Source of the DNA: CAZCAQ01 sp964563965
GTDB lineage: Bacteria; Patescibacteriota; WWE3; UBA101185; UBA10185
NCBI GenBank assembly: GCA_964563965.1
Contig: CAZLZI010000004.1
Coordinates: 1-33,646, forward strand
Length of the DNA: 33,646 nt
Direction: 5' to 3'
In this document: in pieces, positions 23,943 to 32,042 of the stretch
Layout of the letters: each line of letters begins with the position of its first letter
Position numbering within the stretch: position 1 is the stretch's first letter
The notes under the pieces: model-generated
The model's database searches: none
Told to the model about the DNA's origin: nothing
What the model saw: only the letters and a program-made list of their open reading frames with translations
Made by a program: the position numbers and the translations under genes

Positions 23943-26518
23943 AAGTTCTTATCCTTAGCTTTTCTGACTAAGTCATTAAGAACTAATAATGCATCAAGCG
24001 GAGTAATGCCCTCAATTGAGAGTGCTCTAAGACTATCTCCAAGACCATCGGATTTTGGAGCCTTACTTGCAACTTGAGTCTCTTGCTTCTTACCATGTAA
24101 CCAATCTTCGAAAGAAGCACCTTCAAGTTCACTTAATAGCTCATATGCTCTGGCAATAATCTTTTTTGGAACTCCAGCAAGTCGAGCTACTTCTATCCCA
24201 TAACTAAGGGAGGCTCCCCCTTGTGCAATTTTGTGTAAAAAGACAACCTTGCCGTCTTCTTCATCAACTTGCATCTGATAATTTTTCACACACTTATAGT
24301 TCTTTTCCAAACCTTGTAGCTCATGATAATGAGTGGCAAATAATGTCTTTGCATAAGGAGTCTTGGATGCTAAGTGTTCGGCAATAGCGGTAGCAATACT
24401 TACCCCATCGTATGTAGTTGTACCTCTACCAATTTCATCTAGAATAATTAAACTATTTGGTGTAGCCGAGTTAAGAATATATGCAGACTCCACCATTTCC
24501 ACCATAAAAGTAGATAATCCTGATGTAATAAAGTCAGACGCACCTGATCTAACAAAGAGTTTATCGATGGGACTAATAACAGCTTCATCGGCAGGGACGT
24601 ACGAACCCATTTGTGCTAGGAGTGTAATTAAAGCGACTTGTCTAAGATAGACTGACTTACCTGCCATGTTCGGGCCTGTCAGCAGGATTAACTGATGAGA
24701 AGTGTGGTTAAGCAGTGTATCATTTGGTACAAAGGCAAAAGACTTAAGATGCGCTTCCACTACTAAGTGTCTACCAGCCTTGATATTAATTTCACCGGTA
24801 GTTGTTAACACAGGCTTCACTAATTGCAACTTTTCACTGAGATAGGCAAAAGCGGATAAACAGTCAAGCAAAGCTACAGCCTCTGCACATGTTTTAACAT
24901 CTTTAATAAAAGCCTTTACTTGATTTAATACCTCAAGCAATAGCTCGTATTCTCTTTTGTTAATGGTTTCTTCAGCAGACAAAACTTTTTCTTCATGTTC
25001 TTTTAACTCAAGAGTTACAAATCTTTCAGCATTCACCAGAGTTTGTTTTCTAATATAGCTACTTGGAACATGATCAGCATAGCTTTTTGATACTTCTATA
25101 AAATACCCATAGACCTTATTAAAACCAACTTTTAGTGTAGGGATCTTTGTTTGTACTTTCTCTTTCGTCTCAAGTTCAGACAGAAAGGTTTTACTCGAAA
25201 AGATAGTAGCTTTCAATCTATCCAATTCCGTATCTATACCTAATCTAATCATTCCCCCATTCTGTGTATCTACAGGTGCATCCTCACAAATATGTTTATC
25301 TATTAATTCAACAAGCAGGTTTAATCTGGGAGAAAGATCAGTTGTTATTACAGTCAATAGCCGTGTATTAAAACTTGGAAGGTAAAGGCGTAAGGCAAGA
25401 ATATCCAAAAGGTAGTTTTTTAGATTAAGCAAATCTCGTGCATTGCAAGATTGCATTACTATTCGAGAAAACAGGCGTTCAATATCCCCTATTTGTCCAA
25501 GTAGCGCACGGATATTCTCCCGCAACTCTCTTTTGTCAACTAGTTCCTCAACAGCATCAAGGCGTTCTTGAATTGTAACTATGTCTTTGGGTATGTGTAA
25601 TAACCAATAGTGAAGAAGGCGTCCACCCATGGCAGTTTTAGTTTCATCTAGTGTGGATAGTAGGGAGCCTACAGTGCTACCTTCTCTAATAGTTGAAACA
25701 AGTTCTAAATTAAACAAGGTTGAGCGACTACATTCAACAAACATATCATCCTGCAAATAAACTATGTTAGTGATATGGGGTGTTAACTTCTTCTGTGTTT
25801 CTCCAATATAGCCAAGAAGTATATTTGTAGCTTTAAGCGTGGCTTCCTTCATCGAGAAGTTAAGTACAAAACTTTTGAATGGCTTGAGTAAGGAAGTATC
25901 TTTACAATACAAAGCATATTTGTGCCACGCGAATACATGCAGACCTTTGATCGCTTTAATTTGTTTAAGCCAAGTTGCATCTCTTACCACAACATCAGGT
26001 ATAATTACTTCTTTAGGTAAATACTTGGCAAGCATTTCAAGTATCAAATTGAAGTCCTCATATTCTCCTGCCTCGAATTTACCCGTCGTGATATCACAAA
26101 ACGCTATACCAAATCCGGTTTTGGCTGCAAAGATTGCCCCAACAAAGTTATTTTCCTTGACAGTCAGTAAGTTTTCATCAAGTACTGTCCCTGGCGTTAT
26201 AATCCGTGTTACTTCGCGGTCAACAAGCTCCCCACTTATTGCTTCCGTGAGCTGGTCACACATTGCTACTTTATGCCCTGCATTTACCAGCTTTGAAATA
26301 TAGAGGTTAACAGCATGATATGGAACACCACACATAGGTATCTTTCCATCTTTCCCCCGATCTCTTTGAGTGAGTGTAATATTTAAAACTTTTGCCCCAA
26401 CCTTTGCATCTTCTAGAAACATTTCATAAAAGTCACCTAATCTAAAAAGCAGTATGCAATCGGTATATTCTTTCTTTATCTTTGCATATTGCTGCATCAT
26501 CGGGGTACTAAATTCCAT
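23939..26518 (-). CDS. mutS: DNA mismatch repair protein MutS
   Basis: An 859-residue MutS1. The mismatch-reading motif FRLGDFYEMF (Phe-x-Glu) is near residue 30. Connector, lever and clamp regions follow (for example GFNKVYGYFIEVSKSY). The ATPase has Walker A LTGPNMAGKSVYLRQ, STFMVEM, Walker B LIILDEIGRGTTTYDG and the His loop FATHYHEL. The C-terminus ends soon after a short helical tail. It recognises mismatches and recruits the MutL coded immediately downstream. First gene of a four-gene operon, with TAATAT 7 bases before the ATG. Confidence 0.97.
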   Translation of the reverse strand: MEFSTPMMQQYAKIKKEYTDCILLFRLGDFYEMFLEDAKVGAKVLNITLTQRDRGKDGKIPMCGVPYHAVNLYISKLVNAGHKVAMCDQLTEAISGELVDREVTRIITPGTVLDENLLTVKENNFVGAIFAAKTGFGIAFCDITTGKFEAGEYEDFNLILEMLAKYLPKEVIIPDVVVRDATWLKQIKAIKGLHVFAWHKYALYCKDTSLLKPFKSFVLNFSMKEATLKATNILLGYIGETQKKLTPHITNIVYLQDDMFVECSRSTLFNLELVSTIREGSTVGSLLSTLDETKTAMGGRLLHYWLLHIPKDIVTIQERLDAVEELVDKRELRENIRALLGQIGDIERLFSRIVMQSCNARDLLNLKNYLLDILALRLYLPSFNTRLLTVITTDLSPRLNLLVELIDKHICEDAPVDTQNGGMIRLGIDTELDRLKATIFSSKTFLSELETKEKVQTKIPTLKVGFNKVYGYFIEVSKSYADHVPSSYIRKQTLVNAERFVTLELKEHEEKVLSAEETINKREYELLLEVLNQVKAFIKDVKTCAEAVALLDCLSAFAYLSEKLQLVKPVLTTTGEINIKAGRHLVVEAHLKSFAFVPNDTLLNHTSHQLILLTGPNMAGKSVYLRQVALITLLAQMGSYVPADEAVISPIDKLFVRSGASDFITSGLSTFMVEMVESAYILNSATPNSLIILDEIGRGTTTYDGVSIATAIAEHLASKTPYAKTLFATHYHELQGLEKNYKCVKNYQMQVDEEDGKVVFLHKIAQGGASLSYGIEVARLAGVPKKIIARAYELLSELEGASFEDWLHGKKQETQVASKAPKSDGLGDSLRALSIEGITPLDALLVLNDLVRKAKDKNL

Positions 26519-26525
26519 AGTGTAT

Positions 26526-26531
26526 ATATTA
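26526..26531 (-). promoter_or_regulatory. -10-like box of the mutS operon
   Basis: Minus strand TAATAT, then 7 bases, then ATG 26518, so a leaderless start is likely. A TTGACA (26532-26537) directly abuts it and cannot serve as its -35; no properly spaced -35 is clear. Confidence 0.4.
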
Positions 26532-26579
26532 TGTCAAATTGCACACTAATTCACCTATAAAGCACTCGCATAAGTCGAG

Positions 26580-26607
26580 TTGACAATATTATTTAGTAGG
26601 TTATCAT
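26580..26607 (+). promoter_or_regulatory. near-consensus leaderless promoter of the 59-residue protein
   Basis: TTGACA (26580-26585), 16-base spacer, TATCAT (26602-26607), 6 bases, ATG at 26614. It is the best -35 in the window. A perfect 5-7-5 dyad ACTCG/CGAGT (26564-26580) ends at the first T of the -35 and could be an operator. Confidence 0.65.
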
Positions 26608-26613
26608 ACGTTT

Positions 26614-26793
26614 ATGCCATTTCATTCTGGAACAGATATATCTGAAGCAATCAGGGAAGTTCAGGAAGCTTTGATTAAGGATTTACAAGCTGTGGTTGAT
26701 GTTGCTAAAGTCGATGAAATATACCTTCCTCCAGCACCTGTTGAACCTAAAGATTCTTCAAGTACTCCCACAACAACATCTACTAATACATAA
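26614..26793 (+). CDS. 59-residue acidic protein, function unknown
   Basis: A short frame coding for 59 residues, not recognised. An amphipathic acidic helix (about 8-36, DISEAIREVQEALIKDLQAV) is followed by a Pro-rich turn (YLPPAPVEPK) and a Ser/Thr-rich tail (SSSTPTTTSTNT). No membrane segment. The near-consensus promoter exactly one leaderless spacing from the ATG is the strongest support. The next gene (uppS) begins 71 bases later with its own possible promoter. Confidence 0.65.
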   Translation: MPFHSGTDISEAIREVQEALIKDLQAVVDVAKVDEIYLPPAPVEPKDSSSTPTTTSTNT

Positions 26794-26801
26794 GACTTGT
26801 A

Positions 26802-26831
26802 TTGGAAAATTCTTTAAAAAGATACTAAAAT
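26802..26831 (+). promoter_or_regulatory. possible promoter of uppS
   Basis: TTGGAA (26802-26807), 18-base spacer, TAAAAT (26826-26831). This would give a leader of about 27 bases containing TAAGG before the ATG, unlike the leaderless genes nearby. Confidence 0.35.
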
Positions 26832-26864
26832 GTAGGACAATAAGGCCTCTAAGGTCTCTTTATT

Positions 26865-27578
26865 ATGCCTGACAGACAAACAACTATTGAGAATATGCCC
26901 AGACACATTGCAATTATTAGTGATGGTAACAGAAGATGGGCTAAGTCTCGCATGCTTCCCTCGCTAACGGGCCATAAAAAAGGCGTAGACACATACGATG
27001 AGTTGATTGCAAAAGCCAAAGCTATGGGTATTCAAGTATTAACTGGGTGGGCATTTTCAACTGAAAACTGGAAAAGGAGTAAAGATGAAATAGATGGCTT
27101 ATTTGGACTGGTTAAAACCTATGCTCAAAAGTTTAAAGAAAAATGTCTCCGTGAACACATTCGCTTTGTGCATATCGGTCGAAAGGATCGACTTCCTGAC
27201 TTTTTAGTACAAGAAATTGTGGAAATGGAAGAAAAAACAAAAGCATTTACAGACTTTACATTTGTCGCAGCTATTGATTACGGTGGACATGACGAGATAG
27301 TTAGAGCAGTTAATAAAACACTTGCTAATAAACTACCACTAACTGAAGAGAATATTGAAGCCCATCTTGATACCGCAGGACTTCCCCCTGTGGATCTTAT
27401 TATTCGAACAGGTGGTGAAAAAAGATTATCAGGTTATTTACCATGGCAAAGTACCTATGCAGAGTTGCTCTTTATAGATAAATATTTACCTGATTTTACA
27501 CCCGAGGATTTTGAAACTGCTGTTTTGGATTTTGCAAAAAGAGACAGAAGATTTGGTGGAAATAGTCAGTCCAAGTAG
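26865..27578 (+). CDS. uppS: cis-prenyltransferase (undecaprenyl diphosphate synthase family)
   Basis: A 237-residue enzyme that extends an allylic diphosphate with isopentenyl units to make the lipid carrier for envelope polymers. IAIISDGNRRWAKSR holds the catalytic Asp, TGWAFSTENWKRS the second conserved block and IDYGGHDEIVRA the third. IIRTGGEKRLSGYLPWQSTYAEL holds the Arg-x-Gly-x-x-x-R...S diphosphate site, and the protein ends DRRFGG. SDGNRRW instead of MDGNGRW is the form common in archaeal and eukaryotic members, so product chain length is not certain to be C55. The ATG at 26865 leaves 10 residues before the next Met, as in the family. Confidence 0.9.
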   Translation: MPDRQTTIENMPRHIAIISDGNRRWAKSRMLPSLTGHKKGVDTYDELIAKAKAMGIQVLTGWAFSTENWKRSKDEIDGLFGLVKTYAQKFKEKCLREHIRFVHIGRKDRLPDFLVQEIVEMEEKTKAFTDFTFVAAIDYGGHDEIVRAVNKTLANKLPLTEENIEAHLDTAGLPPVDLIIRTGGEKRLSGYLPWQSTYAELLFIDKYLPDFTPEDFETAVLDFAKRDRRFGGNSQSK

Positions 27579-27579
27579 C

Positions 27580-27663
27580 TTAACAGACTCTTTTTGATTT
27601 CTTTCGTTCTTTTCGTTTTTCCCTATTATTTTGCCTGTCGCTTCTTTTCTTATTCATTGACAT
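27580..27663 (-). CDS. 27-residue Lys/Arg-rich peptide
   Basis: A short frame coding for 27 residues, 13 of them Lys or Arg (KKRSDRQNNREKRKERKKSK), ending in Val-Cys. Composition predicts an unstructured nucleic-acid or ribosome-binding peptide; I cannot name a family. Support comes from TACTAT exactly 6 bases before the ATG with TTGCAT 18 bases further up, the same arrangement as for clear genes here. Its stop is 1 base past the convergent uppS stop. A second in-frame ATG lies two codons in. It could be chance in an A-rich strand. Confidence 0.45.
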   Translation of the reverse strand: MSMNKKRSDRQNNREKRKERKKSKRVC

Positions 27664-27669
27664 GGGAGC

Positions 27670-27699
27670 ATAGTACCACAAATCAGATCACTTATGCAA
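27670..27699 (-). promoter_or_regulatory. leaderless promoter of the 27-residue peptide
   Basis: Minus strand: TTGCAT (27694-27699), 18-base spacer, TACTAT (27670-27675), 6 bases, ATG 27663. Confidence 0.4.
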
Positions 27700-27709
27700 A
27701 ATGTCGTAA

Positions 27710-29113
27710 TTAGGATTCAGATAATACTTTATATGCCAGATACTCACATGTAGTAATACTTCTACCCTCACCCATGGAATCACCCATCTGCAAGTCGTAC
27801 ATTCTTGATCTATTAGCTAAATGTGTATTCCTCCTTCTCTCAAGTAAAGCTTGACTTTGTGCTTCAACATACTCTGTGTCAAGACCGACTATTACAAGTT
27901 TTACTCCATCTTCTGCATCCTGTTCGATTTTAAACATAAAGTTATCATCAAAATCTCTGTTTTCATATCCAGCCTTGAATAGTAACTCTCTGAGAAGGTC
28001 CTCAGCATGACTAATCATAATGTATGCTTTAACATTTGCATATTCATCAAAACTAAGAATTGCTGAAGGTTCAATTTCCATTATTTGTGCTGCTAAAACT
28101 GTGTATTCTTGTAAGTATATCTCCCTATTCATCTCTATAACAGCTGCTAAAGTATCCTGTACTTCACTTGGCTTAAGTAGACTTTGTTCCGCTTCAAATA
28201 TGACAAATTGATAACCATCCGCGAAAGTTACTGCAAGCAAGGGCTTCTCCCAATATGCGCTTACATCCTCTCGCTCAAGATTGGTGTTGCTTAAACTTGC
28301 AGCAATTTTAAATTCCTCAATTGAGGTATTACCATCTTCATGACCAGCTTTTAGTGTATGGTAATGTCTAGGAGTTTTTCTTTCCTTCAAAATATACTCT
28401 CCCGCAGTTGTTTGAACCGCGTATACCCTGTCTTTTAACTGTCTTCTCAAAATCCATGTATCAGGAGAAAATGTTGCAGTATAGAAATCTGGAGATTGAT
28501 TAGCTTGGATAATAATCTTAGTACCACTAGGTAAACTTAACACCCCATCCGCATCTAAAGGCATATCTTGATATTCTAATAATTCAGCACCTAAAGCCAA
28601 GATTTTAACATCTCTTGCAAATACATATCTTTGAAAGACTAAAGCTTTTTCCTCAGGTGTGATACCTAGGAAAGATCCTGAATTAATACGAGATTGAAAT
28701 TCAGCAGCAACTTTATCAGGGTCATCAGCATATATATGTGTTAAGGACTCTAAAACTCTATTCGGGGCGGATATAACCCTCGCCATTCTTGTATCAGGTG
28801 ACATTAGTTCATCTGGAATTGAAGGCAGCGCTAGATACTCCCCTAATAATTGTTGTCGGTGAGCTAAACGGGAACACTTCGCACTCGTAGCTGAGAGCAA
28901 GTTTACAAAATCATAAGGCAAATTTTCCTCCAAAGGCAAGTTGCAAAAAGGTATTAAGGCATCCCTAACTCTACTATCGTGAAACATCTCTCTCCTAACG
29001 CTTTCTGTAAAGAGTGTCCATTGTCTAGTGATCTCGCTTGGAGGAAACGTTTCAACACCTCGAAAATCAAGCACAGGCTCTCTATAGCCAGAGGGTTCAG
29101 TGACTTTTTGCAT
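27710..29113 (-). CDS. uncharacterised 467-residue protein with a possible kinase-like fold
   Basis: No signal peptide or membrane helix. The N-terminal 190 residues are helical and not recognised. Residues 195-275 alternate strands and contain YILKERKTPRH (Lys243), then GHEDGNTSIEEFKIA (Glu267). This resembles the beta3-Lys and helix-C Glu pair of kinase N-lobes. Near the C-terminus FDDNFMFKI (Asn391) and VIVGLDTEYVE (Asp412) could correspond to the catalytic-loop Asn and the metal-binding Asp, though no HRD is present. The kinase link is inference by eye, at modest confidence. The start overlaps the acyltransferase end by 17 bases, so the two are co-transcribed and probably coupled. Confidence 0.6.
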   Translation of the reverse strand: MQKVTEPSGYREPVLDFRGVETFPPSEITRQWTLFTESVRREMFHDSRVRDALIPFCNLPLEENLPYDFVNLLSATSAKCSRLAHRQQLLGEYLALPSIPDELMSPDTRMARVISAPNRVLESLTHIYADDPDKVAAEFQSRINSGSFLGITPEEKALVFQRYVFARDVKILALGAELLEYQDMPLDADGVLSLPSGTKIIIQANQSPDFYTATFSPDTWILRRQLKDRVYAVQTTAGEYILKERKTPRHYHTLKAGHEDGNTSIEEFKIAASLSNTNLEREDVSAYWEKPLLAVTFADGYQFVIFEAEQSLLKPSEVQDTLAAVIEMNREIYLQEYTVLAAQIMEIEPSAILSFDEYANVKAYIMISHAEDLLRELLFKAGYENRDFDDNFMFKIEQDAEDGVKLVIVGLDTEYVEAQSQALLERRRNTHLANRSRMYDLQMGDSMGEGRSITTCEYLAYKVLSES

Positions 29114-30197
29114 TATTTAATCTGTACATACTAATAGTAATTATCTTAACAGTAAGCCAAACAGTGAGTATCATGATTATATTGTATAAAGTGTTGTAAA
29201 CTACAGTGTTTTTAAGAACTAAATAGTATTGGATAAATAAAAACACTGCTTGTATTGCGTAGGTAAGCAAGGAATTCTTGCCATATGTATAAAATAACCA
29301 CCCAAGATATTTTGAGATATAGAATTGAAATTTCTGAAAGAAGTAATATAAAAACGTGAACCATATAAAAAAGGTGACAAGCAACCCTGGAGCCAAATCA
29401 CTCTTCTTTAACCAAATGTCTAATATCTTTTTCGTATCTCCCCCAAACACCGAATAGAACCGATCTGCAACAGATAGAGATAGTGTTACAACAAAAAGAA
29501 GTACAAGAATGTATACGTTTCTTTTATTACCTGTATGCAAGTATTTCCTATAAAGAACAGCAAAGTAGTCTTTGAAATAGCCTCCGGTTAATCCTAATAC
29601 GAATAAGAACTGCCATGATTCAACTGGTAAATAACTTCCTGTCACTGCTTGAGTCCCCGGAAGTAAAAACATCACTAGCCAAAGTACACACGAGATCACA
29701 AGTACGGGCTTTACAATACCTTTATGAAAAAGTGTTATCACAATAGGGGAAACAAAAAGTAGCATAATAGCATAGTAAATTAACAAGTCAGCCCACCCAT
29801 ACGAATACTGAAAAGTTAACGCATGAAAGAAAGCACTGCCAAAGTCTTTATGCAATAAACCCTGATTAAGATATTGCCACTTACCTATGTAAACACCAAG
29901 CAGAGAATATGCTACCGTAAAGAAAATATTAAATGTATGTAACTTCAATCCCCGTTTTATAAGTTGGGTAATTCCTGATTTATACCCGTAGGTCTGTATC
30001 TTTCTTTTGTAAACCATGCCAACAAGAAGGCCGGAGATAAAAACAAAACCGGGTGCTGCAGATACCCATAACTCTCCCCTACCATTTAGAAGTGTAAACG
30101 GGGAAGGAAACTTATAAAAATGCGACACTAATATAGCTGTTAAGAAATAGCCTCGCATTAAATCTAGAACTGAATTTCTTTGTGATACAGACTGCAT
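29097..30197 (-). CDS. OpgC-like membrane acyltransferase
   Basis: A 366-residue integral membrane protein with about ten helices. The opening SVLDLMRGYFLTAILVSHFY and APGFVFISGLLVGMVYKRK match the OpgC/acyltransferase-3 clan, which moves succinyl or acyl groups onto extracytoplasmic glycans. The frame is open from a GTG at 30263, but ATG 30197 is chosen: TATAAT stands 7 bases before it, and the 22 extra residues would run into the opposite promoter. It is divergent from a GT39-type glycosyltransferase, suggesting a surface-glycan locus. The acyl donor and acceptor cannot be read from sequence. Confidence 0.82.
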   Translation of the reverse strand: MQSVSQRNSVLDLMRGYFLTAILVSHFYKFPSPFTLLNGRGELWVSAAPGFVFISGLLVGMVYKRKIQTYGYKSGITQLIKRGLKLHTFNIFFTVAYSLLGVYIGKWQYLNQGLLHKDFGSAFFHALTFQYSYGWADLLIYYAIMLLFVSPIVITLFHKGIVKPVLVISCVLWLVMFLLPGTQAVTGSYLPVESWQFLFVLGLTGGYFKDYFAVLYRKYLHTGNKRNVYILVLLFVVTLSLSVADRFYSVFGGDTKKILDIWLKKSDLAPGLLVTFFIWFTFLYYFFQKFQFYISKYLGWLFYTYGKNSLLTYAIQAVFLFIQYYLVLKNTVVYNTLYNIIMILTVWLTVKIITISMYRLNNAKSH

Positions 30198-30204
30198 AGT
30201 AAAA

Positions 30205-30210
30205 ATTATA
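30205..30210 (-). promoter_or_regulatory. TATAAT -10 box, leaderless start of the acyltransferase
   Basis: Minus strand TATAAT, 7 bases, ATG 30197. No convincing -35. It decides the start of the acyltransferase gene. Confidence 0.55.
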
Positions 30211-30228
30211 CAATATCTAATCACATAT

Positions 30229-30257
30229 TTGGCACTTCTGCTTATGTGCTTTAGAAT
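30229..30257 (+). promoter_or_regulatory. leaderless promoter of the GT39-type gene
   Basis: TTGGCA (30229-30234), 17-base spacer, TAGAAT (30252-30257), 6 bases, ATG 30264. Complete sigma70 layout with the start codon at +1. Confidence 0.6.
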
Positions 30258-30263
30258 ACACAC

Positions 30264-31694
30264 ATGGATAAAGTGAAAACGTTTTTTATTAACTTTAAGA
30301 AAAACTCCGACATACTAATACTACTAGCCATAGCTCTAGGGGTCAGACTGCTAAGTATAAGAACATATGATATGTGGTTTGATGAGGCATTCACAGGCAT
30401 CCTGATGCGAGTGCCGATAGAAGAATTTAAGAATGTTATCGCCGGGGATACCAATCCTCCCGCATATTACCTCATCTTGAAATTTTGGACATTTCTACTA
30501 GGTTCAACTGACATTTCATTAAGGTTATTCTCAACTCTAGCTGGTGTGGCAACCATCTATGTTATCTACCTCATAGGTAGAAGGCTAGTTAATAAAGAGG
30601 CGGGACTTATAGCAGGATTTCTTATTGCAATTAGTCCATTTACAGTAGGGTACTCGCTGGAAGCTAGATCATATGCATTGTATGGCTTTGTTTCGGCTTT
30701 AAGTTTTTACCTTCTTATTAAAAAAGACTATTTGTATTTTGCTGCAATTGCTGCTTTTTTACCCTTAATACATTACACCGGTATTATTTATTTGGCATTA
30801 CTGATTGCAATATTTCTGGCACAAGAGCTTAGATCAAAAAACTGGAAACTGATCATACCTGTAATAGCAACCCTCGGCTTAGTCATACTTTTTTCTTACA
30901 ATCACTCAAAACTTAAAGAAGATGCAGTTAACGACTCATGGATAAAAGAGCCTTCACTTTTAAGTATTAAGAAAAGTACATATGCCCATCTCTTTGGCGT
31001 AACAATAAAAAAACCTGGATCTGATGATACATTACCACTCAAGTTATTTGTGGATAAGACATATATTGAAACAGTTATTATTCTTGCATTCATTGCATTA
31101 ATACTTGCTGTGATTGCATCAAAGAAAATAAGTAAAGAAGAGATTCTTCCCTACACCGCTCTACTCATACTTACATTTGTACCAATGTTTTTTGCTATTT
31201 ATCTTGCAAAAACCGATAATACTAACATATATGTAGAAAGGTATTTGTTCCCATCTGCCATCTTCTTTCTGTTATCTATTGGGCTACTACTTAAAAAGCT
31301 CTTTCAGTTTGAGATCGTGATGATTGTTATAGTCCTATATGTAATAGGAGTATTTACTAGACTCGAATACCCAAAGTATTACATAGGCATGCGAGACATA
31401 GTAGCAAATCATAAACGAACAGTTAATTATATGACTTTTACCTCTCCCATGGATTACGTTATCGCACGTTATTATTTTGGGGAGGGGTATACAAAGCTTA
31501 GATACTTCGATCCTAAAGAACCAACACAGAAATTCTTATGGTGGCCATTTATGCGAGCGGGAGATCATATGGCACCAAAGAAAGATACACTTCTAGTTGT
31601 TCCGGATGAAGGAAGACTTGATGATCCTTTAAAATACATCAAACGACGTGTTCATGGGGACTATATTATTTATTCAGCTCACAAGACGAACTGA
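30264..31694 (+). CDS. GT39/ArnT-like polyprenyl-phosphate sugar transferase
   Basis: A 476-residue polytopic protein of the PMT/ArnT (GT-C) fold, with about 11 hydrophobic helices. The first extracytoplasmic loop starts MWFDEAFTG, where the Asp-Glu pair is the usual catalytic/metal site, and continues DTNPPAYYLILKFW and DISLRLFSTLAG. SLEARSYALYG is the other family block. It would transfer a sugar from a polyprenyl-phosphate donor to a protein, lipid or glycan outside the membrane. The lipid carrier could come from the cis-prenyltransferase at 26865. The C-terminal soluble part (about 370-476) is variable. Ends in TGA and overlaps the convergent coiled-coil gene by 21 bases. Confidence 0.87.
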   Translation: MDKVKTFFINFKKNSDILILLAIALGVRLLSIRTYDMWFDEAFTGILMRVPIEEFKNVIAGDTNPPAYYLILKFWTFLLGSTDISLRLFSTLAGVATIYVIYLIGRRLVNKEAGLIAGFLIAISPFTVGYSLEARSYALYGFVSALSFYLLIKKDYLYFAAIAAFLPLIHYTGIIYLALLIAIFLAQELRSKNWKLIIPVIATLGLVILFSYNHSKLKEDAVNDSWIKEPSLLSIKKSTYAHLFGVTIKKPGSDDTLPLKLFVDKTYIETVIILAFIALILAVIASKKISKEEILPYTALLILTFVPMFFAIYLAKTDNTNIYVERYLFPSAIFFLLSIGLLLKKLFQFEIVMIVIVLYVIGVFTRLEYPKYYIGMRDIVANHKRTVNYMTFTSPMDYVIARYYFGEGYTKLRYFDPKEPTQKFLWWPFMRAGDHMAPKKDTLLVVPDEGRLDDPLKYIKRRVHGDYIIYSAHKTN

Positions 31695-32033
31695 GAATTT
31701 AATTCTCTTTACATTACCGTTGTGGTCTTCTATTTCCATTTCACCACTCTCTCTATAAAAATCTGCTAGATCTTGAGATAAAGCTTCCTTGGCTTCTTTG
31801 ATAAGTGTTCTCTTTTCTTTCATCTGTTCTGCTAACTTGATGTATTCAGAGTTAGACATAACAACACTCTTTTTTTGTTTAACCTCAGATTTAGCTTTGC
31901 TTTCAGTTTCTTGTACCTCTTGATAGATAGGATCATTCTCAAGGGCACTATCATACATGTCTTTGATAACATTTAGTTCTGTAAGTAAATCTTCAATAAT
32001 TTGAAGTCTTTTGGCGATCATATTTTTATTCAT
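31674..32033 (-). CDS. small coiled-coil protein, function unknown
   Basis: A 119-residue charged helical protein, not recognised. Heptad-like stretches lie around 5-55 and 65-95, with a short C-terminal beta region (GEMEIEDHNGNVKRIKFSVRL). No membrane segment. It follows truB after 61 bases, which contain a promoter-like TTGTAA, 17 bases, TAAAAT. The end overlaps the GT39-type gene on the other strand. Confidence 0.75.
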   Translation of the reverse strand: MNKNMIAKRLQIIEDLLTELNVIKDMYDSALENDPIYQEVQETESKAKSEVKQKKSVVMSNSEYIKLAEQMKEKRTLIKEAKEALSQDLADFYRESGEMEIEDHNGNVKRIKFSVRLVS

Positions 32034-32042
32034 AGCTTAAAG

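Noticed and set aside
25839..26303. 154-codon plus-strand open frame inside mutS
   Set aside because: It lies wholly inside a conserved gene on the other strand; Ser/Thr/Leu-rich composition is that of an antisense shadow. The same holds for the other short frames opposite mutL, the peptidase, xseA and the ABC genes.
26532..26537. TTGACA upstream of mutS as a -35 element
   Set aside because: It directly abuts the TAATAT -10-like box with no spacer, so the two cannot work together.
30198..30263. GTG start at 30263 for the acyltransferase
   Set aside because: It would translate through the -10 box and make a non-family N-terminus; ATG 30197 has TATAAT at leaderless distance.
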